Of a stretch of 64,000 nucleotides of DNA, positions 10,986 through 22,996 are shown piece by piece. This DNA comes from Conchocele bisecta. Lineage: Eukaryota; Mollusca; Bivalvia; Lucinida; Thyasiridae. The stretch covers positions 12,016,042 through 12,080,041 of the forward strand of contig CM055272.1 of NCBI GenBank assembly GCA_029237695.1. The letters are read 5' to 3'. Position 1 is the stretch's first letter. The number at the start of each line of letters is the position of its first letter. The notes below the pieces were generated by a model that had not been told where the DNA came from, did no database searches, and was given only the letters and a program-made list of their open reading frames with translations. The position numbers were made by a program, and so were the translations under genes.

Positions 10986-11197
10986 CAAACATTTTCTCTT
11001 GATCAGAAGGTAGATTAGGGTGGGGTGTGATGGAGGTGATTTTTTATGTTCCCCTGTCTTATACTACCAAATGACATACATTGTGCCTATGTGCACATGT
11101 TTCGTGGGAAATAATTCTGCTTTGTAGCATTCAAACACAAACTTTTGTGTGGAGGGGAGAATTTCCAGGGTGGGGGGGGGGGAGAATTTCCTGTGAC

Positions 11198-13912
11198 ACC
11201 TGTACTATCATATATATTACATGACCACATATCTAACATATTTGGCTTCTCATTGTGGGCTACCTGCTATTTGGCGTTGTGCTTCATCAGACTCACATGT
11301 GCCAGACCAGATTTCTCTGAGCAAGAGGTGAGACATATGCAGTAGCTATCCTCTTGCACGACTATGGTGGAGTGAATGTCTAGAGCTAATAACTCGCGTG
11401 AAGCGACTAGAGGGTGACGAGTCTAGTGAAAGACTAGAAAGAGGTGAGTCGAGCATATGACTAGAAAGAGCTGAGTTGAGTTGACAACTAGAATGTGCAT
11501 GAAGTGGACAACTAGAAAGATCTGAGTTGAGTTAACAACTTGAATGCGAGTCCAGCGTAACGACTGGCGAGTTGAGCGTACCGACTATAAGGAGTTGAGT
11601 CGTCGAAATTAGTCGAGCGTACCGACTGGCGAGTCAAGCGTAATGACTATAATGAGGAAAGTGGTGCAGGGTAGTCGAGCGTAACCGACTGGCGAGTCGA
11701 GCGTACTCGGACTATAGAGAGGTAGGTTGTCCAGGAAAGTCGAGCATACCGACTGGCGAGCCGATAATAAGGTGAGACGAACGTACAGAATGTCATGTTG
11801 AGCTTACGTACTGGGACGAGTCGCTTCAGGCGAGTGAATGATTTATCAACAAGTCTGGCAAATGTTTCAACTGATGCCGCACATAAATGTGCTTCTGAAT
11901 TAATTTATCGAAAAGCGGACAAAATAGTCCTAAACAAATTGATATTAAAAATAGCAATGAGTGCCCCCAAGAGGCCACCGGGTACCGAGTCCGACTGACA
12001 ATTGTAATAAGGTATCAACAACGAGGCCAAATTCACGTCTTTACCTTCCTGAATGTTTCGTTTGACACTAGGATGAACTGTTTCTATGAAAGGCAATGCC
12101 TCAGCAGTATATCCGTATGTGGACCGAGCATTTTCTAAGTTTATGGAACTGACATTGTTGTTGTTGTTAGTACTGTTCGTGAATAAGTTACATTCCACAA
12201 ATGATGCACCTGCTAACACTGGCTGGCCAGACACGGATGGTAACTCAGGTGCGACATGAGACTGAATGTGAGCAGATGTTGAATTAGTTTTGCTGTATAA
12301 GTATATCCATGTTATCGGTAAGTTTTGCGACGGTCTGCTGTAAAGCAGACACACTGGCCTGCAGATCTGCGATGTTGTTGTCGCCCGGAGATTCCCGAAG
12401 TCTAGTTTCGGTTTCACTGCGCTGTACTGTGTGCGATTGCGCATGCTCAGATAAAGCGACAACGCGACCATGGTTACTGCCTCTGGGCGATGTCTACGCA
12501 ACCGACTGCGCAATGATGGCATCTGTTGATATAGCTGCAGCGCGCTGGTTAGAGGTTATGTCTGTTGATATAACCGCACTTCTTTTTATACCACCGGGTT
12601 TCGAAGAAACGGTTGGCATATAGTGTTTGGACCGTCCGTCTGTCCGTCTGTCCGTCTGTCCGTCTGTCCGGGCACACATTAGGGTACTTATGTGGCTAGC
12701 CCCACAGGGTTATGGACTTAGTAAAGGATAGGGTTGGTTACAATTAGCCGCCTAAAAAATCCTTTTATGTGGCTAAAAATCGTTTTATGTGGCTAATATT
12801 TAACATGTGATAAGCCACATAAGTATCCATTTGTAAGAACGTCCGTCCGTCCGTCCGTCCGTTCGTCTGTCCGTCTGTCCGTCTGTCTGTCCGAGCAACC
12901 ATGGGTGCACAAGGGGCCATGGGGCGGAGCCTAACACAAAAGAATCCTTTGATTTATTCCGTATGGCCCCTTATTCTATTGTTATACAAGGGGCCATCGC
13001 TTTGATCTAGAACAATGGAAATGGCCCCTTGTTCACTATTGGTGGCACGTCCGTCCGTCCGTCCGTCCGTCCGTCCGTCCGTCACACTTTTCGGTTAACC
13101 ACTTTGTCACAGTTTCTCAAATATGCTGCAGGTGGCATCCGCGTTCGAAGGCCTGGGGATATTCTCAGTTGCCGTAGTTCAGATTTTAACTTATGCACGC
13201 TCCAATTTTCGGGAAGTGACATGTCGTAAGGTGGATCTACCTCCGCCGAGATATTAGATTGCGGAATCTCAACCCGATCCAATGTCAGGTCGGCAGATTT
13301 GCGCTTCCGACTGTTCGATCTGGCTCGCACATCCATTTTTGTGGCAACTTTTACACACTTGGTTCTAATTAAATGCATGAAATATTGCAACAAAGGAATT
13401 TATTCCGTTGAAACGGGCAACACTTTTGTTGTCCAGTAGATGTCCAATCCAGATGTCTAAGCCATTCACACGGCATAAATCAAATAATTTCTCGATCATT
13501 AAATTATAACGATATCCATTCACAATAATAATAATTTCTAGATCACATGTTCTATATTATAATGATATTCTCGATTAATTTTCCAAGTCAGAAGTATTCC
13601 AGCCTGTCGCTATTATATAATTATGTCAAGAATCCTCAGAAACATCCACGCCGACTACACATTGTGCAAAACTGAATTCCCGGGACAGCGGATGTCACTC
13701 CCTGCTCCCGCGACCTTTGAACTACATAATTTAACCAATAATTCCATTGTCAAAATTAGCATATCGAAAATGATCATGCACTCTCGCTAGCTGGGACACT
13801 GACCTACATGTAGATCAGGCCTGCCACCACAAAACTTCAGCTGTCAAAACTGGGAGAATTGTATGACAGTCTCCAATATAGTGTATAAACTATAATTAAA
13901 AATTATCATTTA
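11198..13912 (-). mobile_element. Second DIRS-type retrotransposon copy, internally deleted
   Basis: The left flank region (11240-11975) matches the left part of the 14.5-20 kb element: 'ACATATTTGGCT', 'GGGCTACCTGCTAT', the irregular 'GTCGAGCGTACCGACTGGC' repeats and 'GAGTGCCCCCAAGAGG'. The part between this and gag (RT, RNase H, recombinase) is missing. A Gag fragment is read on the minus strand at 12522-11976, with the block 'NLENARSTYGYTAEALPFIE' matching 'ENARSAYGFSAEALPLVE' of the longer copy. The N-terminal Gag part is at 13393-13150. The right end 'AGTGTATAAACTATAATTA' at 13881 matches 19978. A Helentron-like element is inserted at about 12573-13148. Confidence 0.75.
12573..13148 (+). 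mobile_element. Helentron-like element carrying (CCGT)n-linked modules I and IV
   Basis: 5' terminus 'TTTTTATACCACCGGGTTTC' contains a GTTTC-GAA-GAAAC hairpin, and the 3' part ends near 'GGTGGCATCCGCGTTCGAA'. The same two ends, in reverse orientation, bound 41316-41652. Inside are three (CCGT)n or (CTGT/CCGT)n tracts (12628-12669, 12839-12891, 13047-13085) separating two modules. One (12670-12838) is built on the word GTGGCTA and its complement, the other (12892-13046) on GGGGCCAT and its complement. It interrupts the Gag N-terminal region of the deleted DIRS copy. Confidence 0.65.
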
Positions 13913-14046
13913 ACTTGCGTATTCACCGAGCTCAGTTGGTTTGTACTTCCGAGATTAATTTGATAGTAGATTCTATAACCAACAGTTTTGTGAAGGTTTT
14001 CACCGAGCTCAGTTGGTCTGCACTCGCATGATTAACTTATTAGGTG
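13913..14046 (+). repeat. Two more copies of the 77-bp junction repeat
   Basis: 'CACCGAGCTCAGTTGGT' occurs at 13924 and 14001, a 77-bp period. Between them lies 'CTATAACCAACAGTTTTGTG', identical to the 3' end of the exon at 3696-3869, followed by AAGGTTTT in place of the donor. These lie about 10 kb from that exon because mobile elements separate them. Confidence 0.8.
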
Positions 14047-14135
14047 CTAAATTTGGTCTACATGTTTATCATGGGAAGATGAAGAAGCCTATTGATTTTG
14101 ACAAATATCCGATAACTTATCTGCCCTTGGCAGCC

Positions 14136-14516
14136 ATTTTTGTCGCGCCTGCTTTCGCAGAGGCGCGACTATAGTCGGCGCTTTTTCCGTCGTCGTCGTC
14201 GTCCGCGTCGTCGTCGTCGTCGTCGTCGTCCGTCGTCGTCGTCCGCGTCATCGTCGTCCGCGTCGTCCACGTCGTCCACGTCGTCCGCGTTCACGTCGTC
14301 CGGTTTTTTTGTAAGGCAAATGCGTTAAAAGTTATTGTTTTTTCACAATATCTCTTTAACCCCTTGCCAGACATTGATAATATTTCACATCAATGTTTGT
14401 CTAGGGATGATGCTTCATTACGCACACCCCCACATCCAAATTCTCAAGGTCAAGGTCATTTATGTCCTTGTAATTGTTCACTGGTTTTGTAACAGAAATG
14501 CGTTAAAGTTATTGTT
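14136..14516 (+). mobile_element. 5' part of a Helentron-like element (split by DIRS)
   Basis: Starts TTTTTGTCGCGCCTGC, whose GTCGCGCC is complementary to GGCGCGAC at 21186 near the other end. It continues with a (CGT)n tract (14188-14305), then one monomer of a 176-bp satellite ('AATGTTTGTCTAGGGATGAT'). The monomer breaks at ~14516 and resumes at ~20007, so the DIRS element inserted into it. Arg/Ser-rich frames across the (CGT)n tract are not genes. Confidence 0.75.
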
Positions 14517-15436
14517 TATACACTCATAATATATGCTGCAATTGTATATTACCTATCATTGCAGGATGATCTCTGTACGCTGTAACTGGACCAACTCCTA
14601 TATCTGAAACTCAACCCGGCCCCACACCCAACATGCATATGATACATGTGTAACATGCACTAACTACCATAGTACCGGTACAATACGCACATATCACATT
14701 CATATACATAAAACATGAATAACATATTTGGCTCCTCTTTGGGGGCTACCTGCTATCTGTAGCTGAAGTTCATCAGATCAACATGTGCCAGACATATGAA
14801 TTTTTTCTGAGCAGAGACAAGATGTGTGCAAATTGACCCGCAGAAAGCTAAGTGAGTCAGTGACTAGAATGAGGTGAGCCGCCGTAGGACGACTAGAGTG
14901 AGTTGAGTCATGGGCACACGACTCGCGAAAGAGGTGAGCCGCCGTAGGACGACCCGAATGAGTTAGTCATGAGCACACGACTAGAATGAGGTGGAGCCCC
15001 GCCGTGTAGCGACTAGAGCGAGGTCAAGTAAGACCAGAATGGGTTGGGTCGTGCGTTACGACCAGAAATATCTGAGTTGAGTTAACAACTAGAGCATGAC
15101 TCACGTGCACTTAGAATGTGCAGCTTGCAATAGAATGCGAGTCTAGAGCGAGGTGGGCCGAGTCTACTGACTAGAAATAGGTGAGTCGCTTCCGGCGAGT
15201 CGAATGAATGACAGAATGGCGTCTCGAGAAGTCTGGCAAATGCTTGACTGATGCAGCACCGAAATCTACATCTGCAATAATTTATCTGAAAGGGGGCAAA
15301 TATTCCAAACGAATTGATATTTTCCTTTTACAAAATAGCAGTGAGTGCCCCCAAGAGGATGAATATGTATAACATTATCCTCCTCTAACACCCCACTTAC
15401 CAACAATTACCCAGTACTGCATACTGTATACTGGAG

Positions 15437-16450
15437 TTATTGGCACATTTGTGCTTGAGCGGCCTTGTATCGCGCTACGTTCCACCCTGAATATATCTTG
15501 TGTAGCATGATGAAGACCATCGGCCAAGAGTTTGTATTCATATGATCTTCCACCCTAGCTGCTGCTGCACTGCTAGCAGCACCAATTCTAAATGAATGAC
15601 CACTATACACTTTCTCGTTCATAACCGAGTTCTGCATAGCACTTGTTTCACATAACACAAAAACTTTGTTCTAGTAAAGGGTCTGCCCTCTCATCGACGA
15701 ACAGTGGTGAATCGAGCTGGGATTGAATCCAAGCCATATCTACGTAGACTCAAATATCTCTCCATCAATGATACTGGACATGACACCCTTGAATTATTCC
15801 TGTAAATAGGTATATCCACACCTACCCTGAATGGATCAGTTTTTGAAGTGGGTAGGGTAAGACAAAACATAGAATGATCCGAGGCGAACGACACATCCTT
15901 GCACTTCAAACAAGAATCTGAGTCATTGCTCAATGATTTAACTGTGAACTCCCCACATCGAAGGAAGCCGAAATACGCCAGTGAACACATACATTGTAGC
16001 GTCAAATCCAACGTTGGAGCAAAAACTCCTGAATGCAACAAATCACATATCTGACTGAGGACTTTGAAGGTGATGGGCATTCTGGTATGTGCAGTATCCC
16101 CTTGGCTTCGCTTTATACCACGCAGAATACATTGAAGTCTATCCGTACCAGAAATAGGATTATCCGTGCCGCTGTAGGTAATGAAAACGAATGCCAGCTA
16201 AATATAGTTTAATGGTAGCCAGCCGAAGTTGCAAGGAATTGTGGCAAAAAGTCACAAAATAAATTAGCAAATCCTCGCTTACAGAAGGCAAGTCTGCTTG
16301 CCAAGTATTCCCACCTGACAATGTAAGAAACTGCATGAAACACTGCATGCCTCTCTGATAAACAGATCTCGTCGTTGGGGCCACCGACGCCGACCACAAA
16401 TTTGCTACTTCCCTTTCTAATTCAGCTGGAGCTCGGAAACCGGAACACAC
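15437..16450 (-). pseudogene. DIRS tyrosine recombinase (broken)
   Basis: The N-terminal core-binding part is at 16450-16160 ('TTRSVYQRGMQCFMQFL', 'LAGIRFHYLQ'). The catalytic part follows, with the first Arg in 'YFGFLRCGEF' (16080-15691 frame), the H-x-x-R box 'HSFRIGAASSAAAA' (15658-15437 frame) and, after one more frameshift, 'QTLGRWSSSCYTRYIQ', which carries the nucleophilic Tyr. At least three frames are needed, so it is a pseudogene. In DIRS elements this enzyme integrates a circular intermediate without target duplication. Confidence 0.85.
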
Positions 16451-18028
16451 CGCTCTGGTAGCCTGTCTGCCGCTGGTGCAAGCCGTCGGAACTGCAACAT
16501 GTTAAAACGGGATAAGGCATCAGCGATAGTGTTCGTTTTACCCGCTATATGCTTTGCAATAATCAGAAACTGCCCCTTTGCTGCACACCATATCAATCTA
16601 CGCACAAATTTCTGAATGAAAGAAATTTTTGACCGACCTTTATTGATTATGTCCACAGTAGCTGCATTATCACAATTAACCACTATTCTTCTCTTGGCCC
16701 ATTTTGTCGCCCGCCACAGCACAGCAGCCATGACTATCGGATATAGTTCATAGAGGGCCATAGACGCGACCGCGTCTGATGAAATGAACGAATCTGGGAA
16801 AAACACCTTGAAACCACTTCCCACAGTAGTAAACCAGCATATGCTCTTGGTGTGGCGTCTGTATAAAACTGCATGTCGTCGGCCAGTGTAAGTTCATCAT
16901 TCATAAACATCGAAACACCGTTCCAATCTTGTAGAAATTTCGACCACATACTTATGTCAGATCTGCATTCAGCAGATATTTTAATGTAATGATGTAATTT
17001 ACTGACCGAAGACGACAATGAAATCATGTATGACACAAATGCACGACCCGGATAAATCACCCGGCATGCAAAATTGAGATGTCCCAGAAGACTTAGCAAC
17101 TCCCTTTTAGTACAAGACTTCTTTGTTGAGAACGCTTGAAGCAGAGCAGCAATGCGCTGTATTTTTTCTAACGGCAATCTGGCCTCCATTTTCACGCTGT
17201 CTAATATGATACCTAAATACTCAATTACTGTAACAGGTCCATAGTTTTTGTAGGTGATAATGGTATGCCTAATCTTGCAAAAACAAACCGCAAAATAGCC
17301 ATAGTACCATCAGCATCTTCTGTTGGGCCATTTATCGTGAGGAAGTCATCCAGCAAATGTAGACAATGTTTCACCCCATAATTGTTTTTCAGAATCCAGC
17401 AAATAGCCTGTGACAGGCAGTCAAAGATTTTGGGGCTAGATCGACTGCCAAAAACTAATCTGGTATAGAAATAATACATATCATCCCATTTAATGCCCTG
17501 AAAGGGCCACAACTCCTTCAGGACAGGAATCTGTTTAAAAGTATCCCTAATGTCCACTTTACAAAATCTACTCCCAATACTTTGCTTCCTTGTAATATAT
17601 ATGGCATAGTCAATTGTAACATATATCAAAGAGTATTCCTCTTTATCTATAAGGTCGTTAAGACTTGGATGTAAAATATTATCATGGGGTGCCGAGAAAT
17701 CCACAATAAATCTCTTTCCCAGAGTACTTTCCCTCAGCTATACCGATTGGACTGATGCGATATTGTGAAAATGGTATGGAATGAAATGGGCCGATCACAT
17801 ATCCTTTTTCAAGTTCAGACTGAACCAACTGTGAAGTTATGTCAGGCTGCTTGATTGCCGACAACAAGTTTCTACACTCAAAAGGTAACTTAGGTAGCTG
17901 AGAAATTCCTGTTTCGAAACCGTGCAAAAAAAAAAGCCATGAAGTAGGTAATTACTAAAGTTATTGTCCGGATGCCGTTTCAACTCATCAGCCAATTCAT
18001 GAACATGAATAGGGCTTACTCGAGACAT
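16417..18028 (-). pseudogene. DIRS reverse transcriptase and RNase H (broken)
   Basis: From 18028 downward the pre-RT segment contains 'LVQSELEKGYVIGPF' and 'YRISPIGIAEGKYSGK'. RT motifs follow at 17704-17225: 'CKVDIRDTFKQIPV' (catalytic Asp), 'YTRLVFGSRSSPKIFD' and 'CLHLLDDFLTI' (the DD pair). RNase H follows at 17195-16417 with 'MQFYTDAT', 'ALYELYPIVMAA', 'VNCDNAATVDIINKG' and 'GKTNTIADALSRF'. The reading is split over several overlapping frames, so small indels have accumulated. Confidence 0.87.
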
Positions 18029-19509
18029 TATCTCAATGTTGGAATTCTCTGTCCCTGGCCTTTCCAGTTTTTTGAGTTTTCACAATTACATTTCGAGTGA
18101 TCCTTGCCTTTGCATAGTAAGCACACATGAATGAACTTGCAATGAGAAACCCGACATCCACGTTGGGCGTTGAAATTGTTACAAATTTCATTCCCATTAT
18201 GTAACACCCGCATTCGACCAAAGATGTCCCTGTTCGTGTTCCCGCGATATGCCATACTGCCAACATTCGGATTCGCTGTTGTAGCGACCACCTAATTAGT
18301 TACAGAATCATTTGTGCGCATCACTAGCGATGGACAAAAGTCAGACATATGCAGCGTGCTTCCACACCCTGCACAAGCATTGGCTTTGTAATTAGAAAAT
18401 ATGGAACAATACAGAGTGTTATTCCTTACAGACCAATCAATCTTAATTCCATTGAATCTGAGATGGGCCGCTGCTTGGGCAGAGAACATCTTGTGATACT
18501 CGTAAAACCCCTTCCCAGAATAACGAGTTGCCATGTCGATAATATCCCGTTCGTACAAATCTAGCTCTGGCCTTCTACTGGGGTGTGCCTGACACATGAT
18601 GTTTTTATAAATAGAAAATGCCTGTATAAATTGTGGTAAAGTCAGCTCTGTGTTCAAACGATGATCCACTTTCTGACCGCTGCTGGTGGTTTGGACTTGT
18701 TGACTATGATTGAAGTACGGGATCAACAGAGACGCCAAATTAACATCCCTACCTTCCTGAATGTGCTGTTTCATAGTCGGGTGAACAGTCTCCACGAGCG
18801 GTAGTGCTTCGGCCGAAAATCCATATGCAGAACGCGCATTTTCAATTCTGTTGTTGACACTCGTGTTGTTGTTGTTGTTGTGCAAATTTGTAAATAAATC
18901 CGCCGCTGAATTCGAGGGACCCACAAATCGGTCAGAGGCAGAGACGCTTGGCAATTCGTCGGGAATATTTTCTATTTGATTTCTGTTTTGAACAGGAACG
19001 AACGTACTCGGCACATTACGTTGTACCAGGTTATCCAGGTTGCTGCTAAGTGTAGAGACTGTGCGCTGAAGCAATGACACGCTCGCTCGTAGAGACGCGA
19101 TTTCGGTATTTGAGTCCCCCTACTTTCGGTTTCACCAGCTTCCGGATGCAGAAATTGCGCATGCGCCGACGGAATCGGCTCGCGACCTAGATTCGTAGAC
19201 CCCGTTTGCGCCGGCTGCTGCGCAGATACGTCATTTGTTATGATAACCGCACCGCTAGAGGTGACCTGATTTGCAGACGAAACCGCCCCCCCCGACTTTT
19301 GCCAACTGATAGAGGCGAATTAACCGAGCCTTCTTGGCGCGCAATCCAGGGTTCACTCCCATTTGATGTAAGACCTCTCTTAACTTCTGGACACTCCAAT
19401 TCTGAGGCTGAGACATATTATACGACGAATTACGTGCATCCGTATTTGATTCAGATTCCACTTCCGTAGACTTGCGCTTACGTCGGCTTGATGCCGGCCG
19501 CAGATCCAT
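18020..19509 (-). pseudogene. DIRS Gag with SAP-like segment, coiled coil and zinc finger (frameshifted)
   Basis: Start Met at 19509 opens a basic N terminus ('SSRRKRKS'), then 'NWSVQKLREVLHQMGVNPGL', which fits a SAP-type helix-turn-helix by pattern. Two G-homopolymer sites (the G/C run near 19290 and the run near 19120) shift the frame; across them the sequence continues open. 'EIASLRASVSLLQRTVSTLS' gives heptad-like Leu spacing, followed by a polar Asn/Ser region and a conserved 'LPLVETVHPTMKQHIQEG' block. The C-terminal part (18291-18028) has Cys/His clusters C-x8-C-x4-C-x3-H and C-x2-C, a probable nucleic-acid-binding zinc finger. Confidence 0.75.
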
Positions 19510-20006
19510 GTTAGTTATTAGTTGAACTTAAATTCACGAGTTCCTAGACAATCTAGAATATCTTAAATTGCATAGAAAACGATCAGAATGATCTTCCCCG
19601 ATTCACGCTTGATCCAAAGACATCGTCCGTTGTAAATCAGAGAAACAATATCAATTGAAACACGAGTATTTATCGACGTTCGCCAATTATATAACATCCA
19701 TGTAACGGAATAGAATGTAATCCGTAATAAATCCGAGATTTATATATGAATTAAGCTTCACATCCACGGTGACGAACTATACACCGTAATGTATTTCGCA
19801 ACACTGATGCTGGGAGAAGGTAACATTGGCGTGCCCTTCCCAAAGTCATTGACCTATTAACTAGCCAATAGATTCAATTGACAATTTTTTACATATTTAT
19901 AAATATATGCACGCTCTCCCCTGCTGCTGCTAAATTAACCCACCAGCAACTCCAGTGTATCATGTAACGTTGTCCCATAGTGTATAAACTATAATTAATA
20001 ATTATC

Positions 20007-21221
20007 ATTTTTTTTCACAATATCTCTTTAACCCCTTGTCAGACTTTGATAATATTTCACATCAATGTTTGTCTAGGGATGATGCTTCATTACGCACACC
20101 CCCACATCCAAATTCTCAAGGTCAAGGTCATTTATTTACTTGTAATCTTCACCGGTTTTGTAACAGAAATGCGTTAAAGTTATTGTTTTTTCACAATATC
20201 TCTTTAACCCCTTGCCAGACATTGATAATATTTCACATCAATGTTTGTCTAGGGATGATGCTTCATTACGCACACCCCCACATCCAAATTTTGAAGGTCA
20301 AGGTCATTTATTTACTTGTAATGTTCACCGGTTTTGTAACAGAAATGCGTTAAAGTTATTGTTTTTTCACAATATCTCTTTAACCCCTTGCCATACTTTG
20401 ATAATATTTCACAACAATGTTTGTCTAGGGATGATGCTTCATTACGCACACCCCCACATCCAAATTCTCAAGGTCAAGGTCATTTATTTACTTTTAATGT
20501 TCACCGGTTTTGTAACAGAAATGCGTTAGTTATTGTTTTTTCACAATATCTCTTTAACCCGTTGCCACACTTTGATAATATTTCACATCAATGTTTGTCT
20601 AGGGATGATGCTTCATTACGCACACCTCCACATCCAAATTCTGAAGGTCAAGGTCATTTGTAATTGAAATGCGTTAAAGTTATTGTTTTTTCACAATATC
20701 TCTTTAACCACTTGCCAGACTTTGATAATATTTCACATCAATGTTTGTCTACGGATGATGCTTCATTACGCACACCCCCACATCCAAATGTTCAAGGTCA
20801 AGGTCATTTATTTACTTTTAATGTTCACCGGTTTTGTAACAGAATTGCGTTAAAGTTATTGTTTTTTCACATATCTCTTTAACCCCTTGCCACACTTTGA
20901 TAATATTTCACATCAATGTTTGTCTAGGGATGATGTGTAATGAACATCCAAATTCTGAAGTTCAAGGTCATTTATTGACTTGTAATGTTCACCAGTTTTG
21001 TAACAGAAATGCGTTAAAGTTATTGTTTTTTCACAATATCTCTTTAAACCCATGCCAGACTTTGATAATATTTCACATCAATGTTTGTCTATGGATGATG
21101 CTTTATTACGCACACCCCCACATCCAAATTCTGAAGGTCAAGGTCATTTATTTACTTGTAATGTTCACGGTCAAATGCCTCGGCAGGCGCGACACCGTTT
21201 CTGTGGCGGAATTCTTGTTTA
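20007..21221 (+). mobile_element. 3' part of the Helentron-like element: 176-bp satellite and terminus
   Basis: About 6.5 monomers of 176 bp (starts spaced at 20036, 20212, 20388) carry 'AATGTTTGTCTAGGGATGAT', 'CATTACGCACACCCCCACAT' and 'TTCACCGGTTTTGTAACAGA'. The end 'GGCAGGCGCGACACCG...GGCGGAATTCTTGTTT' has the complement of the 5' subterminal repeat at 14142 and a short hairpin before TTCTTGTTT. Overlapping open frames are satellite artefacts. Confidence 0.8.
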
Positions 21222-21664
21222 ATTTTCCGACTATGTATCCTTGTCCACGAACAAAATCAAGTTCTACTTGACGAATTGTAACCAAATTCAGTATACATGT
21301 TTGTCACGGCAAGACGAAGAACCCTTTTGACTATATTAAACAAATTCCCACGACTTATCTGCCCTTGGCGGCCATTTTTAATTTTCGCACTCTGGACCCT
21401 TGTCTACTGGGCTGATCATAACCAAACTCAGTATACATGTTTATCACGTCAAGATGAAGTGAGTTATCTCCCCTTCTTCACTAGCCTTGCCTCGACAGGT
21501 GTATATTGTGACCTTCGGCACTCTTGTTTTACGTCAAAAAGTTTGTACAAGTTTCTTCATCATCATGTAACTTTAATAGTACACTACTTGATGGATTGCT
21601 TCAATACTTGTATACTTGATACATGTGAGCATTTTGACCACACAGATGCCACCGTGAACAGGAC
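21222..21664. repeat. Repeat fragments, no gene
   Basis: Contains 'ACTTATCTGCCCTTGGCGGC' and 'GTATACATGTTTATCACGTC' blocks that recur at 14050-14135 and 29480-29760. No coding signal is seen. Confidence 0.5.
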
Positions 21665-22996
21665 CTTTTTAGCTCGACTATTCGAAGAATAAGTAGAGCT
21701 TATGTTGTCGCGTCGGCGTCGGCGTCACCGTCACGCCTTGGTTAAGGTTTTTAGTCAACCTTGTATATGGAATACTACTGGCCCTACACCCACCATACTT
21801 GCACAACTTCATCTCCTAGTGATGTACATCAATAACCCCTGATCTATATTTGACCTTGACCTACATTTCCTCTTGAATTACTTACTTAATTCCCCTTGGT
21901 TAAGGTTTTTAGTCAACCTTGGTTAAGGTTTTTAGTCAAGCTTGTACATGGAATAGTGTGTCATACAGTGCATGTGCATTTTTCAAGAACACCTTACTTG
22001 GACACCTCTCATAGGGATGTACATCAATAACCCCTGATCTATATTTGACCTTGATCCTACATTTCCTCTTGAATTACTTAGTTAATTCCCCTTGTTAAGG
22101 TTTTTAGTCTAGCTTGTATATGGAATATTCCTGGACCCGTACACCCACCATACCTTGGTACAACTTCATCTCCAATTGTGATGTACATGAATACAACATA
22201 CTTGACCTCCATGGGTATTTGCTACCTTGACCGAAATTACTATTTAACTTTGAATTACATTAGTTAATTACCCCTTGGTTAAGGTTTTTAGTAACGCTTG
22301 TACATTGGAACTACTATTGTAATTTGCTTACTAACACCATACTTGGACAACCTTTTCTCATAGCAATGTACATCAATAACCCCTGATCTATATTTGACCC
22401 TGACCTACATTTCCTCTTGAATTACTTACTTAATTCTCCTTGGTTGGAAGGTTTTTAGTCAAGCTTGTAGATGCAATACTCCTGGCCCTACTCCCAACCA
22501 TAACTTGGACAACTTCATCTCCTAGTGATGTACACTCAAATAATACCCCGCTGACCTATATTTGAACCTTGACCTACTTTTATCCTTGGATTACTTTCTT
22601 ATTTCCCCTTGGTTAAGGTTTTTTGTCAAGCTTGTATATGGAATATTCCTGGGCTACAGCCAACCATACTTGGAAAATAAACTTCATACCTCCTAGGTGA
22701 TGTACATCAATAATCCCCTGACCTATATCTGACATTGACCTACATTTAACCTTGAATTACTTACTTAATTTCCCTTCGTTAAGGTTTTTAGTCAACCTTG
22801 GTTAAGGTTTTTATGCAGGCCGCGGCCACATTGACCTACATTTAATCTTTAATTACTTACTTAATTTCCCTTGGTTAAGGTTTTTAGTCAACCTTGGTTA
22901 AGGTTTTTATGCAGGCCGCGGCAACCTTGTTTGTCAAGCTGTGTACATCGACAACCCTCGTAGTCAAGCTATGCTGTTCTCCTACAGCTCTTGTTT
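21665..22996 (+). mobile_element. Helentron-like element with ~150-bp satellite, plus orientation
   Basis: Starts TTTTTAGCTCGACTATTCGA and ends 'TGCTGTTCTCCTACAGCTCTTGTTT'-like near 22970-22996 with complementary AGCTC/GAGCT-type subterminal sequence. About eight units carry 'GGTTAAGGTTTTTAGTCAAG', 'AACTTCATCTCCTAGTGATG' and 'CCTGATCTATATTTGACC'. The same element lies in reverse orientation at 33165-35283. Confidence 0.75.

Larger units (their letters stand above)
14517..20006 (-). mobile_element. DIRS-type tyrosine-recombinase retrotransposon, frameshifted
   Basis: About 5.5 kb, coding on the minus strand in the order Gag, RT-RNase H, tyrosine recombinase, with no integrase or LTRs of the Ty3/Ty1 kind. 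Short inverted termini are visible: TTTATACACT at the left, AGTGTATAAA at 19978 at the right. A left non-coding zone (14840-15230) has irregular 'GAGGTGAGCCGCCGTAGGAC' repeats shared with the deleted copy at 11.4 kb. All three frames contain indels, so this copy looks inactive. It sits inside the 176-bp satellite of a Helentron-like element. Confidence 0.88.

Noticed and set aside
8297..11013. Long Pro/Gly-rich open frames (up to ~170 codons) on both strands
   Set aside because: They are read-through of the G/C-run tandem array. The same peptide words recur in several frames, with no codon bias or splice context.
14140..14328. Arg/Ser-rich 62-codon frame
   Set aside because: It translates a (CGT)n microsatellite inside a Helentron-like 5' end.
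20036..21271. Series of ~105-codon plus-strand frames
   Set aside because: They repeat every 176 bp and encode the same peptide; satellite artefact.
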